Below are positions 45,101-55,471 of a stretch of DNA of 64,000 bases, piece by piece. Within the stretch, counting starts at the first letter, position 1. Every line of letters begins with the position of its first letter. The DNA lies in the NCBI GenBank assembly GCA_018806985.1, contig JADANN010000302.1, forward strand, positions 682,001-746,000, written 5' to 3'. Under the pieces are notes generated by a model. The model had not been told where the DNA came from and searched no databases. It saw only the letters and a program-made list of their open reading frames with translations. Origin of the DNA: Angiostrongylus vasorum. Lineage: Eukaryota > Nematoda > Chromadorea > Rhabditida > Metastrongylidae. A program made the position numbers and the translations under genes.

Positions 45101-48100
45101 ACCACCATAACGAAATAGACCACATTACAGTAAATAGAAGGTTTTGCCTAACCGATGTCGCTCCTGTTCCAAAGTTCTACACGGGATCAGACTATCGCCT
45201 CCTTCGTTCAAGATGCTATATCTCGCGGAAAGGAGAAAAAAGACGCTAAATTCAAAAAACCGAAGCCCCAGAACCACCATGAACTGGGACGTATTCAATT
45301 CGTAAGTCGGCTGTTGGGAAGATGCCGTTGTTGATAACATCGACGAAGAATACGATCGACTCATTCAACATCTTCACATTAGCTCAATGAAAGCTGAGAG
45401 TTCGATGGTCACCAAGAGACTACTGTCTCCAGAAACACTCGAGCTGATACGCCAGCGTGGAATCGTACGAGCGGCAAGCAACCGCGAACTCATGATGGGA
45501 AACAATGCAGATAGGCGATAAAAGAAGATCTTGAAGAGAGAAGAGCAGCAGTAATGGTCGAAGCTGCAGAGGCTGGGAAAAGCATTCGCAAAGCCCACTG
45601 AAGCTTCGCCAATTACTGGACCAAGATCATTGCATTCCGACTCCCAGACGGAACAGTTACAGCGTCCCGCAATGGAGAAAGTCATTTACGAATACTATTC
45701 AGAGCTCTTCGATAGCCACGTCCACCTTCTCTCATGTGAAATAATGAGGATGGATATGTTGTACCACCAGTTCTCCCTTTTTCCGAAATCCGAAATGCCA
45801 TTTCGTGGGTGAAAAAATCGAACAGCACCAGGTCCGGAGAGGATAAGATCAGAACAACTGAAGAACTTTCCGCCAGTCCTCGTAAACAAACTGGTTTGGC
45901 TGTTCACACGTTACTTGGCTGAATGTAAGGTCCCTACTCGGTGGAAGACCAGCAAGACTGTGTTATTGTTCAAGAAGGGTGACCTACACGATATCGGCAA
46001 CTATCGCCCTAATCTGGTTGCTCTCTTTCGTCTACAAACTTTTCACTCGAGTCGTTCTAAACAGGATTGACAGAACACTGGACGAAGGACAGCCATGTGA
46101 GCAAGCAGGGTTTCGAAAATGATTTAGTGCGATGTACCACATCTACGCAATAACAAGACTCATTGAAGTATCGCGAGAGTACAAAAAGAGCACTCTGTCT
46201 CACTTTCACTGGCACAAGGCCTTTGATTCAATTGACATAGAAGCAGTCATGGAAGCCCTTGATAGTCAAGGAATCCCTACTCAGTACACAGAGATTCTTC
46301 ATGAGCTGCACAAAAATTTCACAACCAAGATATCACCATTCTACAACGACACTATCACTGATGTCAAAACAGGGGTTAGGCAAGGCGACGAAATCTCGCC
46401 AAAATTTTTGACCGCTACCTTCCATAACGTCTTGCGAACATTGGAATGGGATAATGTGGGAGTGAAAATCGATGGTCGGCAGTTACACCATCTTCGCTTT
46501 GCTGATGACATCGTCCTTATAAGACCAAACATTAGCCAAGCGGAACGTATGCTTACCGACTTTGATAAAGCCTGTGGAAAGATTGGTCTTCAACTAAATC
46601 TCACAAAAACGATGTTCATGAAGAACGGATTGGTTTCGCATGCCCCATTCATGCTCAACGGAACGAATATCTTCGAATGCTCCAATTATGTCTATCTAGG
46701 TCGGGAAAACAATATGATGAACGACTTAGCTCCAGAGCTGAGCAGAAGGAAACGAGCGGCTTGGGGTGCTTTCAAGAGCATCGAGGATGTAGTGAAGAGA
46801 ACAAGGAACACCCGACTCCGTGCCCACCTTTTCGACTCAACGGTACTTCCAGCCCTAACGTATGCGTCAGAAACTTGGTCGCTGCGTAAGCAGGATGAAA
46901 GATCACTTAGCATTATCAAATGCGCAGTGGAAAGGGCGTTGCTATGAGTATCCCGTTCCATACAAGTAAGGGAAGGGATCCGAAGTTCCGATTTGCGTCG
47001 ACGATCAGAAAATCAAAGATGCCGTTCTGTACGCCAAACAGTCGAACATAAGGTGGGCCGGACACGTAATGCGTATGAATGACAACCGATGGACAAGAGC
47101 CGCTACTGACTGGATTCCTCGGGACGTCAAACGTACAGCCGGGAGACAACCGACCCGATGGTCAGGGTTCTTCACAAAGAGCCTTGAAGGAGGATATGAT
47201 GCTCGGCGAGTCGCTGGTGCGAGCAGAACCCTTTGGGCACGCGACAAGGAAAAATGGAAGACTTACTGGCGCCCGCTCGAGTCACTCGACGATCAAGGGG
47301 ACTACAGGTGATACAGGTGATCGTGGCTGGAAGGTGTTCCTGGGTGTCGGACTGCGATGTACAGCGGGGAATCCATCCTCTGGCATGCTCTCCCAAGCTG
47401 AGAAAGTCCGGTGTTTCCATCAGGAAGCCTTGCTTGGAGTAAACCAATACCAGGATTCACCACCGTCCTGGTATCGAAGTCGCATGGTGGCAAAGTTCCT
47501 TTTGATCCACAAGGGCTGCGACTGCCTGTCGTGGTGAAGACCTGGGGCAGACTTTGCCCAGGCTGACCTCGAGACTCCAGGGAACCACAATGGCTTACCC
47601 AGCAAATCTGCGAAAAATGGTGATTATGCTGCGGCTCGCACAACTAGTGAAGGCGGGTCGTTCAAGTATCTTCAAGTATCAAGAACTTCCCGTTCATTCC
47701 TGCGTTCACTCGACCTGCCCAACAAAACTCGCTTCGCTTGAAAAATACAGGAAACCCTCAGTTGGCCCACTGATTACTCTAACCAAGTATCCGAGAACGT
47801 CACCGGAACATTTCGAGCTCTCCAAAGCTGGCGTGAAGGTTCTTTGTTGGGTGTTATACGGAACCCCGTCCCATTTCATGTTTTTCTGTCGCCAGATTTA
47901 ACGCTTGTGGCGAAATCGATACGTGAGATAGAAATACCCAAAACAAAACACCAACACAAGAGTTATCAGACTGGTGTAGCTCTTCGTCGAATCCATCTAC
48001 CTCTCAGGACATGGACATAGTAGATTCTGATAGGGGTTCATTTTCATACGTGCATGAATACACGCCAACCGTGTTCACGCGGCTAATCGGATGAATGTTC

Positions 48101-49278
48101 GTGAGGAAATTTAGTAAAAAAAAAGAGTTTAAAATGGCGAATGTAGACATAAGTACGACAGAAACGAGCGCAGTTACATAAAAAATGAGTGCAAAAGGTG
48201 CGATTTTAACAACTAAAAAAATGATATCATGAAAGTTGGAGAAATAAGATGCTGCTTCCGGTCACAGAACGGTGGCCATTCGATGTGTAATTTATGTTGT
48301 TAGAATGTTTTAACCATTGTATACCTTTGACCTCTTTTTTCAATTGTTTTCTTCTGAGATGTTGTATAGGAACTTTTCTGTTTTTTTCCTTTCTAAGGGC
48401 GCATGCGGCGCAGCGGTTGGAGGCACCCTGCAATAGACAAGGGATCGATCCCCGCGCCCAACGCTCACCGAACCCTCCATCCCTCCGGTGTGGGCATATT
48501 GGTACCAGACTTGTGTGGGAGGATAGCAGACTGCCTCGATACATCGGTAGGCCATCGCGAGTCATTGTAAAGGCCTGATATGCCTTTCATCACCACCGAC
48601 AATACTTAATGAAATCGAATGCATGGCGCTTCCTTCAGGGATTGGTCAAAGCCGAGAGCTTTATCCTTTATCCTTTTATTTAGGCTGGTCTCAAAAGACG
48701 TAATTATAGATTTGAACATGAGCTCAAATATAGTTTACGAAGGCGAATACAATTTAATGTTGATTTTTGCATCATAGTTCTTTATTTCACTAAATGATAA
48801 CCACTCAAACGAGGGTACTAGGTGTTGAGGTTGGACGTGAAGCCACGTTTTATGCTTCTAGCAGCGTTTCTCATAACTGCTGAGAACAAAATCAATCTCA
48901 GAGCAGCAAAGAGTCAATAATTGTTAGTGCAGAATCCGGTGAACCACCTGTAACATCCGTAATACCGGAGATACTAAAAATAAAACACGGCATATCGAAT
49001 TTGTGTTGTTGTTTGTTTTTTGCACGTGAGCGAAAAGAGACGATTTCGCCTTGAGCACAAGAGAGACCATTCACAGCTTAAAAGAAGATAAAACAAAGTT
49101 TACCTTTCCATTTGGTTTTCTCACATATGGGCCATAGTAAGTGGCAAGAAATGCTGAGAAATCGGGAGAGAACTCGGAAGATACGGTCACGAATATGGCG
49201 GCTGAAATGAGGATCTGAAATAAATATCAGTATTAAAGATGTTGCCGAACATAGAAGCACATATAAACTAACATTCAT
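39071..49278 (-). CDS. Class 2 triacylglycerol lipase (nematode LIPS type), nine exons
   Basis: Exons on minus: 49278-49273, 49214-49104, 44181-44024, 43247-43136, 42151-42049, 41333-41233, 39687-39580, 39475-39383, 39193-39071. The sum is 915 bases, 304 residues, all junctions in phase. The start [15 protein letters not shown] is a signal peptide, so a secreted enzyme. FVHGVSD (about 72-78) is the oxyanion-side HG motif and GSFGG (about 53-57) is typical of the family. AFSLG places the nucleophile at Ser151. SKKDQIVG gives Asp254. Near the end LNRDD has Arg283 where I expect the catalytic His (family form LNHD). Function if active: hydrolysis of fatty-acyl esters outside the cell. Intron 2 contains an RTE on the opposite strand and a SINE. 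Exon 3 start is the least certain: an alternative acceptor at 44161 would break phase. Confidence 0.82.
39383..39475 (-). CDS. Lipase exon 8 (catalytic Asp)
   Basis: Acceptor with a long T run and cag, donor AAG|gtcgat, 31 codons: [20 protein letters not shown], then [11 protein letters not shown]. Asp254 is the likely triad acid. Confidence 0.85.
39580..39687 (-). CDS. Lipase exon 7
   Basis: Acceptor gatttacag, donor CAG|gtatcc, 36 codons. Contains [20 protein letters not shown] and PNESEFLQ. The paired Cys and 'NGLYPG.C...S.FL' layout fits the lid/disulfide region of LIPS proteins. Confidence 0.85.
40021..40306 (+). mobile_element. tRNA-derived SINE, family 1, copy 3
   Basis: Full-length, inside lipase intron 6. 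A perfect 12-base target duplication AAGCGTGGCAGT lies at 40000-40011 and 40308-40319, a hallmark of LINE-driven insertion. Confidence 0.88.
41233..41333 (-). CDS. Lipase exon 6
   Basis: Acceptor ataatag, donor CAG|gtattc. Two bases plus 33 codons: [20 protein letters not shown], then VGVAGPNHG, matching the family 'G.CVDTGE.LG.PLT...DTFV.VAGANHG'. Confidence 0.85.
42049..42151 (-). CDS. Lipase exon 5 (nucleophile)
   Basis: Acceptor ggattacag, donor GGAG|gtgacc. 34 codons plus one base: [20 protein letters not shown], then [12 protein letters not shown]. The AxSxG elbow carries Ser151. The split Gly codon is completed by the next exon. Confidence 0.85.
42605..42895 (+). mobile_element. tRNA-like SINE, family 2
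   Basis: The head ggcgtagtggttagtgatgc is box-A-like. Inside are ctttgtggacgatgaatgct and ttgggattggcacactatac, shared with the other family 2 copies. Located in lipase intron 4. Confidence 0.55.
43136..43247 (-). CDS. Lipase exon 4
   Basis: Acceptor gctgtgcag, donor CAG|gtgagc. Encodes [19 protein letters not shown], then [15 protein letters not shown], the family 'GY...ELYATTY' and 'YGM.CEYVKQ' blocks. The reverse-strand reading of this exon is a shadow. Confidence 0.85.
43390..43850 (+). mobile_element. SINE family 3 copies, two in opposite orientation
   Basis: 43395-43470 is a minus tail (ttactgcccattattttttt, atgtggaatataaccacaat). 43605-43840 is a plus copy (gccatcagcaatcacccgtc, gtagtaggcaacatgtgaac, tatctcagcatcattgtggt). 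Both lie in lipase intron 3. Confidence 0.5.
44024..44181 (-). CDS. Lipase exon 3 (HG motif)
   Basis: Acceptor aaactacag (phase 0), donor AT|gtgagc. It encodes [20 protein letters not shown], then [20 protein letters not shown]. It lies between two nearly identical 45-50-base intronic repeats (43876-43924 and 44183-44232). A second acceptor at 44161 (ccattttgcag) is stronger by sequence but out of phase with exon 2. Confidence 0.75.
44485..45249 (+). pseudogene. RTE endonuclease domain (exonuclease-endonuclease-phosphatase fold)
   Basis: Open for 254 codons. [20 protein letters not shown] is the N-terminal TxNVRTL-type motif, [20 protein letters not shown] the middle block, [20 protein letters not shown] the 'GDFNA..G' motif (GDFN altered to GVFN), and [14 protein letters not shown] with [10 protein letters not shown] the C-terminal 'IDHI' and 'SDHRLL' motifs (SDH altered to SDY). 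Two catalytic-site changes (Asp to Val, His to Tyr) suggest an inactive nuclease. Confidence 0.82.
45650..47311 (+). pseudogene. RTE reverse transcriptase and C-terminal domain
   Basis: Fingers at 45650-46130 are broken into frames. The palm at 46132-46947 is open for 271 codons with [37 protein letters not shown] and [12 protein letters not shown] (intact FADD near 46500). The thumb reads [11 protein letters not shown]. The C-terminal segment 47069-47311 reads [20 protein letters not shown], then QPTRWSGFF, the conserved RTE end. A frameshift at about 46947 separates palm and C-terminus. Confidence 0.85.
47700..48395. other. No recognisable feature (lipase intron 2)
   Basis: Unique sequence right of the RTE; no coding family, splice pair or repeat word recognised. 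Confidence 0.4.
48400..48680 (+). mobile_element. tRNA-derived SINE, family 1, copy 4
   Basis: gcatgcggcgcagcggttgg head, gggatcgatccccgcgcc box-B-like part, acatcggtaggccatcgcg body and gagagctttatcctttatcc tail. In lipase intron 2. Confidence 0.78.
49104..49214 (-). CDS. Lipase exon 2 (signal peptide and N-terminus)
   Basis: Acceptor ttatttcag, donor AAG|gtaaac, 37 codons open. Hydrophobic [12 protein letters not shown], then [20 protein letters not shown], the 'F...F..FL...YG' start of mature LIPS proteins. Confidence 0.75.
49273..49278 (-). CDS. Lipase exon 1 (start codon)
   Basis: ATGAAT followed by donor gttagt. The very short coding part is inferred because it completes a signal peptide in phase; the 5-prime UTR would continue to the right. 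Confidence 0.55.
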
Positions 49279-49289
49279 TTCCCTAAAAA

Positions 49290-50730
49290 GGAGAGAGTTC
49301 AGTCGGTATCGTTCCGGATTGGTGGAATGGGCTGCAATTGAAAGTAAAGCGAGCGAATTGTGATTGGCGCAGCGTGGTGGATAAAGCGACGGTCGTTTGT
49401 GTCTCAGTCGAATGCTCGATAATAACCAGTTTTCAAGTCGTATTGGAATATCAATGAACACGGAAAATTCCCTGTGAAGATGCGCCGACGTTCGACGCTA
49501 TTGTCCCGGACATGATTATCGGCGAACACGATTTCATCCACGAGAATGGGATGAGAAAGGTAAAAGGGAAATGCTGCGCAAGAACAGGATGGCTGATTTT
49601 TTGGCCACAAGCGAAGACGCATTTTGAGACAGTTGTTTGGTTGGGTGTTGAAAAAAGTGAAAAGCTCAGGAATCACTTTTTTCACGGAATCGTTATCGAC
49701 GATATCACTATCAAATTTGTTAATGTTCACCCAAATAAGAGAAATGGATTTTAATTAGATATGGTGTTAGCCAAGAAAATGCACATTATCTTTATTTACT
49801 GCTATAAATTCTGAACAGGAAGCACGGAGTTCCTCGATTCTTGCACGAACACCAGCACAAATATTGCTCCTGTTTTTTGACATGAACCGCGCACTTTCCC
49901 AGCCCATGTAAGACTTCGTACTGCTGATCAACTGGAAGACTCCGAAACAACAAAATGATGAGCCAGAAAAAGAAGCCAGAAAAATCAAAACATACATAGG
50001 TTTAAATTATGATTGTAGCTAGATTGAAATAGAATTTCGAAGTATCAGGGAAATTAGATTATCGTGTCCGTCACCCGTTGATTTCGCGGAAGGCAAAAAA
50101 AAACCGTGAACCTGCCCGCGATTTGAACACTCCAAGTGCTGGTTTTTCAGACAATAAACGATAAATCTCCGACAGTTAGAGAATCTATAGGTTTGGAAAT
50201 ATCAATCATGAAAGGTGTTTTTTCTTCATCCATCTAGAGGCAGAGCATCTGCTATATGCCACATTTTGCTATATCTCGTCTGCCGAAAGCATTGCTTCCA
50301 GAATTTTGGCGGATTGTACCACTTATCTTGAAGATGTTGCAATATTTCTATATTTTTTCCATCCAAAACGATCGTTGTAAGTGGTAGTAACAAGAGGACG
50401 AAAAACGTTAAAGTGTTGCTTAGAAAATTGAACTCCTTGTAATCTACATCAAGTGCGATGCAGGCTTTCTATTAATTCCCGACCATTTCCGGCAACTAGA
50501 AGATTTATGAAGTCCATAACTTGAAAAAACTTGTAACTCAAAAAATAGTAGCTTCGCCAAAGCGTGTTTTTCGCTGTAAGTATGTTCAAAATTGAAGTTT
50601 TAATGAACAGTCCAATTTTTGTCGTCGTCGAAGAAGGAAATTGTTGGCAAAAAATTTCTACGTTCCAGCGGATCTCATTTCAATTCAAAAGCTTTCCCAG
50701 ATTGTTTAGCCTATGCGAGATTGTTGTATT
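49290..50730. other. Region upstream of the lipase, no assigned feature
   Basis: Should contain the lipase promoter, but I see no motif I can defend. A minus frame at 49767-49997 (SYMGWESARFMSKNRSNICA) and the frames at 49404-49754 show no family similarity. Confidence 0.35.
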
Positions 50731-50734
50731 AACT

Positions 50735-50890
50735 TTATTCGACTAAGGTTTAGACGTCTTCGTTCTCTTTAAAGTCGATTAGGACGAGTTCATGCTCCAC
50801 AGTCATTCAATCTCGCTGTGCAGGCTTTCGTAGTAGAATCCACTGAAGTGGAGCACCATTCGAATGGAGTAAACAAATCCAATATAAAAG
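50735..50890 (-). repeat. Foldback/hammerhead-like repeat, single arm
   Basis: ttattcgactaaggtttagac arm, then tagtagaatccactgaagtgg and agcaccattcgaatggag, as at 12.74 and 2.43 kb. Confidence 0.45.
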
Positions 50891-51240
50891 GTTTATTATG
50901 ATCTCAAATATGCTTGTTGAAAGAGGTGACTGCCTTCGAGTGTGTATGAGTATCAAGTGGAGATCAACCAACAGGAGTAAAAATTAGTAACGTCAATGAA
51001 TCAGCGGAGTTCTCAACATTTTTTATCAGAGAAGATGGTGTCATTATTCTGCCAATATTGAGGAATATCCAAGATGATCAGAACGGTATTTAATGGTCTC
51101 TCCTGGTTGTATTCATTATCTCCCTTTCTTATCACTTTATTCTTCTTGTTTGCTCTCTCTCTTTCCCACCCACTTCGATCTTGATGCCATCTGCTTTAAT
51201 ACTTATAATTAATTCTCTCGTAAATTGCATTGGGATGAGG

Positions 51241-51503
51241 CATGTGTAGCGCAATGGCCACAGGTGCCCTGCAATACATATGGGATCGATCTCGTGCCCC
51301 AGGCTTCCAGATCACCTGTGTTGGCAAATTGCTACCAGAGGTCCCTGGAAAAACAGCAACACTGATTCAATACATCGTTAGGTCACCGGAAATCATTGCA
51401 CAGGTTAAATATGCATTCAGTTATCTCTAACGATGCTTGATTAAGCAGAATGCATGACGCACTTTTTGGAATTGATCAACGATGAGATCTTCATCCATTT
51501 TGA
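51241..51503 (+). mobile_element. tRNA-derived SINE, family 1, copy 5 (divergent)
   Basis: catgtgtagcgcaatggcc head and atacatcgttaggtcaccgg body; the most diverged copy of the set. Confidence 0.7.
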
Positions 51504-51694
51504 TTGTTTTGGGCTAATTTTGATGCTCATGTATTCAGTACCCTGGCCTCTAGCTACGTAAGGCGATGAATTAAACTTGGAACTAACCAGACTTCGCACT
51601 GAGGTGAAAATGAAGGAACTAGGGATGTAGAGGATCGCTGCACGAAACCCAGAGATTTTACGATTTTTTTTGGCTAATAAGTGGAAGTCCTCCG

Positions 51695-52040
51695 ACGGTC
51701 TACCGCGTTATCGTGGCTGGGAGCTGTTCCTGGGTGTTTAGCTGCGATGTACAGCTGGGGGGGGATTTGTCACCCTGGCAGGATCTCCTAAGATGAGGAG
51801 TCAGGCGTTTCCATCGGGAAGCCTAGCTAGGGAGTAAACCAATACCAGGATCCACCACCGTCTTGGTATCAAAGTCGCATGGTGGCAAATCTCCCTCTGA
51901 TCCACAAGAGCTGCGACTGCCTGTGATGGTGAAGACCTGGGGCAGACCAGACTGACCTTGGGAGTTCAGAGAAACGACAGCTGAAGCAGCATCGCACAAC
52001 TAGTAAGGGTGGGCCGCCCAAGTATCCAAGTAAGTCTCTG
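51695..52040 (+). mobile_element. Short RTE-tailed element
   Basis: Head cgacggtctaccgcgttatc, then the RTE 3-prime UTR words gttcctgggtgt, accaggatccaccaccgtc, gcaaatctccctctgatcc, and end cccaagtatccaagtaagt. Confidence 0.7.
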
Positions 52041-52180
52041 CGAAATGGCACGTGTGTTGACGGTGTAACCAGAATCTTTTGCATTCACATCAAATGTCGG
52101 TCTTGAATTGTCTATAGTACGGTTTTTAGTGATCTATTTACCATATAGTCCCAATGTTAGGCATTAATCAAATGAAGGGC

Positions 52181-52460
52181 GCGTGTGGCGCAGTGGTTGG
52201 AGGCGCCACTGCGACACACGTGGAGTCGATACCCGCGCTCATGGCCCACCAAGCCTTCCATTCCTCCTAGGTCGGCAAAATGGTACCATTGTCCGGGAGG
52301 ATAGCAGCTTCGGCCCAATTCATCGCTAGGCTACCGTGACTCATTGTAAAGGCCAGATATGATTTCAATCACCGCCAAACGATGCTCATTGAAGTCGAAT
52401 GCATGGGGCATCCCTCAGAGAATGATCACCGCCGAGAGCTTTACCCTTCTTTATTCTTTA
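52181..52460 (+). mobile_element. tRNA-derived SINE, family 1, copy 6
   Basis: gcgtgtggcgcagtggttgg head, gtggagtcgatacccgcgc, gaagtcgaatgcatggggca and tail ccgagagctttacccttct. Confidence 0.8.
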
Positions 52461-52632
52461 CGTGTGAGATGATGCACAGCTATTACAAAGATGTTTTAAT
52501 AAATACATTTCCCGCAATGTAAACACAGCTTCGAAATGTGCCAGTTTTTTTCGACAAATGCCGATAGCTTTTCGATGACTATGACAGTTATGGACGTGAG
52601 CACTTGACAACCTAAACAACAAATTGACCTAC

Positions 52633-52711
52633 CGCTATATAATATGAGAATGATATTCGGACTATCGCACTGATTCAAATCAGTCATTTCGTCGACTATT
52701 CGTGCGAACAA
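52633..52711 (-). CDS. Unidentified host exon E
   Basis: Acceptor ttggcag, donor GCG|gtaggt; 26 codons plus one base, phase 0 at the start: LFARIVDEMTDLNQCDSPNI, then ILILYS. It joins in phase to exon D. I do not recognise the family. A resemblance to the C-terminal part of histidine acid phosphatases ('LF..IV.EM...') was considered but is too weak. Confidence 0.4.
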
Positions 52712-52812
52712 CTGCCAACGTAGAACTTCCTTGCAAATTACAAATTCTCGCTTCGGGTGAGAATTTCAAGGAATTCTAACAATAATACGGAGGGAATAAC
52801 AAATTGTTTAAC

Positions 52813-52919
52813 CTCGAACATACTAGTATCAGTACCGTATACTCGTGACTCTCTCCTTCTCGACGTCAGCATCTTAAGCTGGCGCTGATAGAGGGATCTA
52901 ATCCTCGAGTAGGATTTCA
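52813..52919 (-). CDS. Unidentified host exon D
   Basis: Acceptor ttaatctgcttcag is strong; donor GAG|gttaaa is weak. Two bases plus 35 codons: KSYSRIRSLYQRQLKMLTSR, then RRESRVYGTDTSMFE, a basic, probably helical segment. It joins in phase both to exon C (T + TG) and to exon E. Confidence 0.42.
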
Positions 52920-53379
52920 CTGAAGCAGATTAAAAACAAGACGTCCGCGACACGCCATGGACACTACTTTTTGCCAACAATGTCGAAAAAAGTTTTTCAC
53001 TCTCTCGATCTCAGCGTTCTAGAAAGATCTTCAGTCTCTAATTGGCACCAATTTTAATGCTTTCGTTTTACAACAGTTAAAGGCTGACATCCACCAAATC
53101 ATAAAAAATAGAATACCATTCCTTCCATCTGCATTGTTTTTCCATTTAACAGAAATGTTTTTATTCTAAAAAATCAAATCTACATTGATTGCAAAACTGT
53201 ACGATGTTTCAATCTTAGCACGTTGTCCTTTGATGTTGGAGCGAAGGAGACTGAACCCGCACTGGTCTAGAACTTTTCGATTAGGAACATTCAAAAAATT
53301 AGCTGTTATCAACACACTACCTGCACCAATTCGTTTATTTCCTCAGGCCCAATGATGCAGTAGTATGACAGCCATGAAT

Positions 53380-54030
53380 GAATTAGTCCGAATATGGTTT
53401 ATCTGATCCCCTGTGAAGTGTGCGAGGACGAATGCATTGGAGAAACGAGTAGACCACTTTGCTTCGTATAAAGGAACACCTAGTCGGTAAATTTAAAGTT
53501 AAACCAAGTACTCCAGTAGTCGTGCATGGCATAGACGCGCATACACGTGAATAGGACACAGAGAGATAATGGGGAATATTTTGAAGTGGAAGTTACCGTC
53601 CTCGCACAGGGAATGGAGAACTCCAGCGCGCAAAACCCTGGAAGCATTCTGGATAAATTCCAAGAATCCGAAAATGAACTGTAGAGAGGAATACTTCGTA
53701 ATCACGCGTGATCTCAGAGAATATTTAAAGCGGTTATTTTAAAGTGAGAGAATTACGCTTCCATGTTATCTCTGTGCGGTTGGTCACCTCATGAAATACC
53801 TGGTGGAAGAGCCATAGAAAGTGGTGAGTGTGTGAAGGAGATACATTGTTTTCAATGCGATCGTAGTCTTCGTTCAGAATATTCCCTGCTTGGTTACGAA
53901 AGTGTTTGGATGGGTAGATTGCGTCAACTCGACCATTCTAGGCTCTGAGGAAAGCGAAATCCTCCGAAACATCAGCTTCACCGTAATAAAGAATAAAGTA
54001 ACATCTCGTGTTTGCTCAACAAGAATATGG
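53380..54030 (+). pseudogene. Penelope-like element, GIY-YIG remnant and tail
   Basis: VYLIPCEVCEDECIGETSRP near 53395-53460 is the GIY-YIG entry. NGEYFEVEVTVLAQGMENSS near 53560-53625 and the tail with caactcgaccattctagg follow. The end aataaagtaacatctcgtgtt, tgctcaacaagaat matches bases 40-75 of this window. Confidence 0.72.
53945..53976 (+). ncRNA. Hammerhead core, mutated stem II
   Basis: CTGAGGA (53945-53951) and GAAA (about 53966-53969) are intact. Stem II AGCGAAATCCTCC is mispaired and CGTCAGC reads CATCAGC. Confidence 0.5.
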
Positions 54031-54209
54031 AGAATTATGAGAAACATGTCCAAAGAGCGATGATTTTTTCCTTTCTTTCACGTCAGTTCATTGGTGCTGT
54101 ATTAAACCGTCACTTTCTACATTGTATTTGACATGAACATATGGTTCACATGGATGGATGGTCAGGTAGCTCCGTGGTGTTGGAGAGTAGTTGCGAAACG
54201 CTGTTTCGC

Positions 54210-54333
54210 AGTCTCTATTGAAGCAGATATGGACGCATTTTGTAGGATCATATCATGCCGAATCTTATGTGCGCTCTGGTTACCTCACTGCAGATTTTCT
54301 TGACGAATCGGCGACTAGGACACAATTCATGAG
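54210..54333 (+). other. Possible histidine acid phosphatase-like exon
   Basis: gaagcag precedes it and CACACAG|atg follows. The frame reads IWTHFVGSYHAESYVRSGYL, then TADFLDESATRTQFMSTQ, which loosely follows the acid phosphatase block 'QM...G...A.RYV..GFL...F....Y..ST'. The block's downstream DVxRT is not present. Weak; no partner exons on this strand. Confidence 0.25.
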
Positions 54334-54659
54334 CACACAGATGCATATCTTCTTAGATATCAATTGTAACAAAGTAAACTTAGATGGCCCATGTAAAGCC
54401 CATGTCCTGAGTCGATTTCCACTTTACGTGGCCTTCTTCGGTTTCGATTTAACAAGAAACCGCTACTTTTGACGCGCCATGTGCACTTGTGAATAACAGG
54501 TTGAACACCATTTATAGGGAAAATCAAACAAGCCTTTGTCATTTATAGGAAACAAATGTCTATTATTATTGCTCAGTAGGGCTCAAATAAGAAAAGACTT
54601 TACTGTGAGAGAAGTGGACCCAGAAAACAACGAATATATCACAGAGGCTTCCTGCTCAC

Positions 54660-54748
54660 ATCGACTCCTCAACAAGTATGTGAGTAGAAAAGTTGTAATC
54701 GGCTGCTCAAAATTCTTGATGAGTCTTTCCAAAATCGTCTTCTGCGTT
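54660..54748 (-). CDS. Unidentified host exon C
   Basis: Very strong acceptor (T run, then cag) and donor T|gtgagc. One base, 29 codons and one base: TQKTILERLIKNFEQPITTF, then LLTYLLRSR. The phase joins exon D. Function unknown; amphipathic helical character. Confidence 0.42.
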
Positions 54749-55192
54749 CTGAAAAAAAAAACATTTTAGGCCACAATGGTGAGAAAAACAGAAAAATAAT
54801 TGGTGTAAGAAACACAGGAACGGTAGAATACAAGCGTACTTTCTATATATGTGTTATCGGTATCATCTACAGTCTCATTAATCATTAAGCAATTCGAATG
54901 AACACCGTTCGTTGCCGTCGAGCAGCACAATAGAGTTATCCAGACTACTCTGTTTGCTCAATAAAAGAAACGAAAGAAGAAAAACTCATCATTGTACATC
55001 TGCCAATAAAATTCTTATTCACATTCTATTCTGGAATACACAAAGCGCATTAACAATAAAGCGTTTGGTATAGGTTTATCCCTGAGGGACCCGTCGTGTA
55101 ATAGAATTCATCAAGCATCGTAAAAGTAATTGGATGCATATCTGGCCTATACACACTGAAAATATTTTTATCTTCCCATACGTGCCATATTG

Positions 55193-55471
55193 CGCGTGTG
55201 GCGCAGTAGTCGAATATATATAATATATAATATATATGGGTTGATCCCCGCGCCCAAGGCTCACCAAGCCTTTCATTCCTCCGGGGTTGGCAAATTGGTA
55301 CCAAACTTGTCTGGGAGGATAGTAGCACTAGCTCGATATACCGGAAGGCCACCTCGAGTCATTGTAGAGGCCAGATATGCAATCAATCACCTCCAAACGA
55401 TGTTTAATGAAGTTAAATGCATGGTGCATCCCTAAGGGATTGATCAATGCCGAGAGCTTTATCCTTTATTA
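55193..55471 (+). mobile_element. tRNA-derived SINE, family 1, copy 7, with TA tract in the head
   Basis: gcgtgtggcgcagtagtcg, then about 30 bases of tatata in place of the gcgccctgcaacacac segment, then gttgatccccgcgcc and a normal body. Box A and the box-B-like part flank the tract. Confidence 0.75.

Larger units (their letters stand above)
44239..47695 (+). mobile_element. RTE-type LINE copy C, nearly full length
   Basis: 5-prime UTR from 44259, endonuclease 44485-45249, RT 45650-47311, 3-prime UTR 47320-47695 ending in ttcaagtatcttcaagtatc. It lies in lipase intron 2 on the opposite strand to the gene. The start is a perfect 16-base inverted repeat at 44239-44274. It is the best-preserved copy in the window but has frameshifts between endonuclease and RT, so it is not autonomous as it stands. 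Confidence 0.88.

Noticed and set aside
52496..52632. 21-base intron at 52612-52632 giving a histidine acid phosphatase end
   Set aside because: Too short for a nematode intron, and the required catalytic HD pair does not appear in frame.
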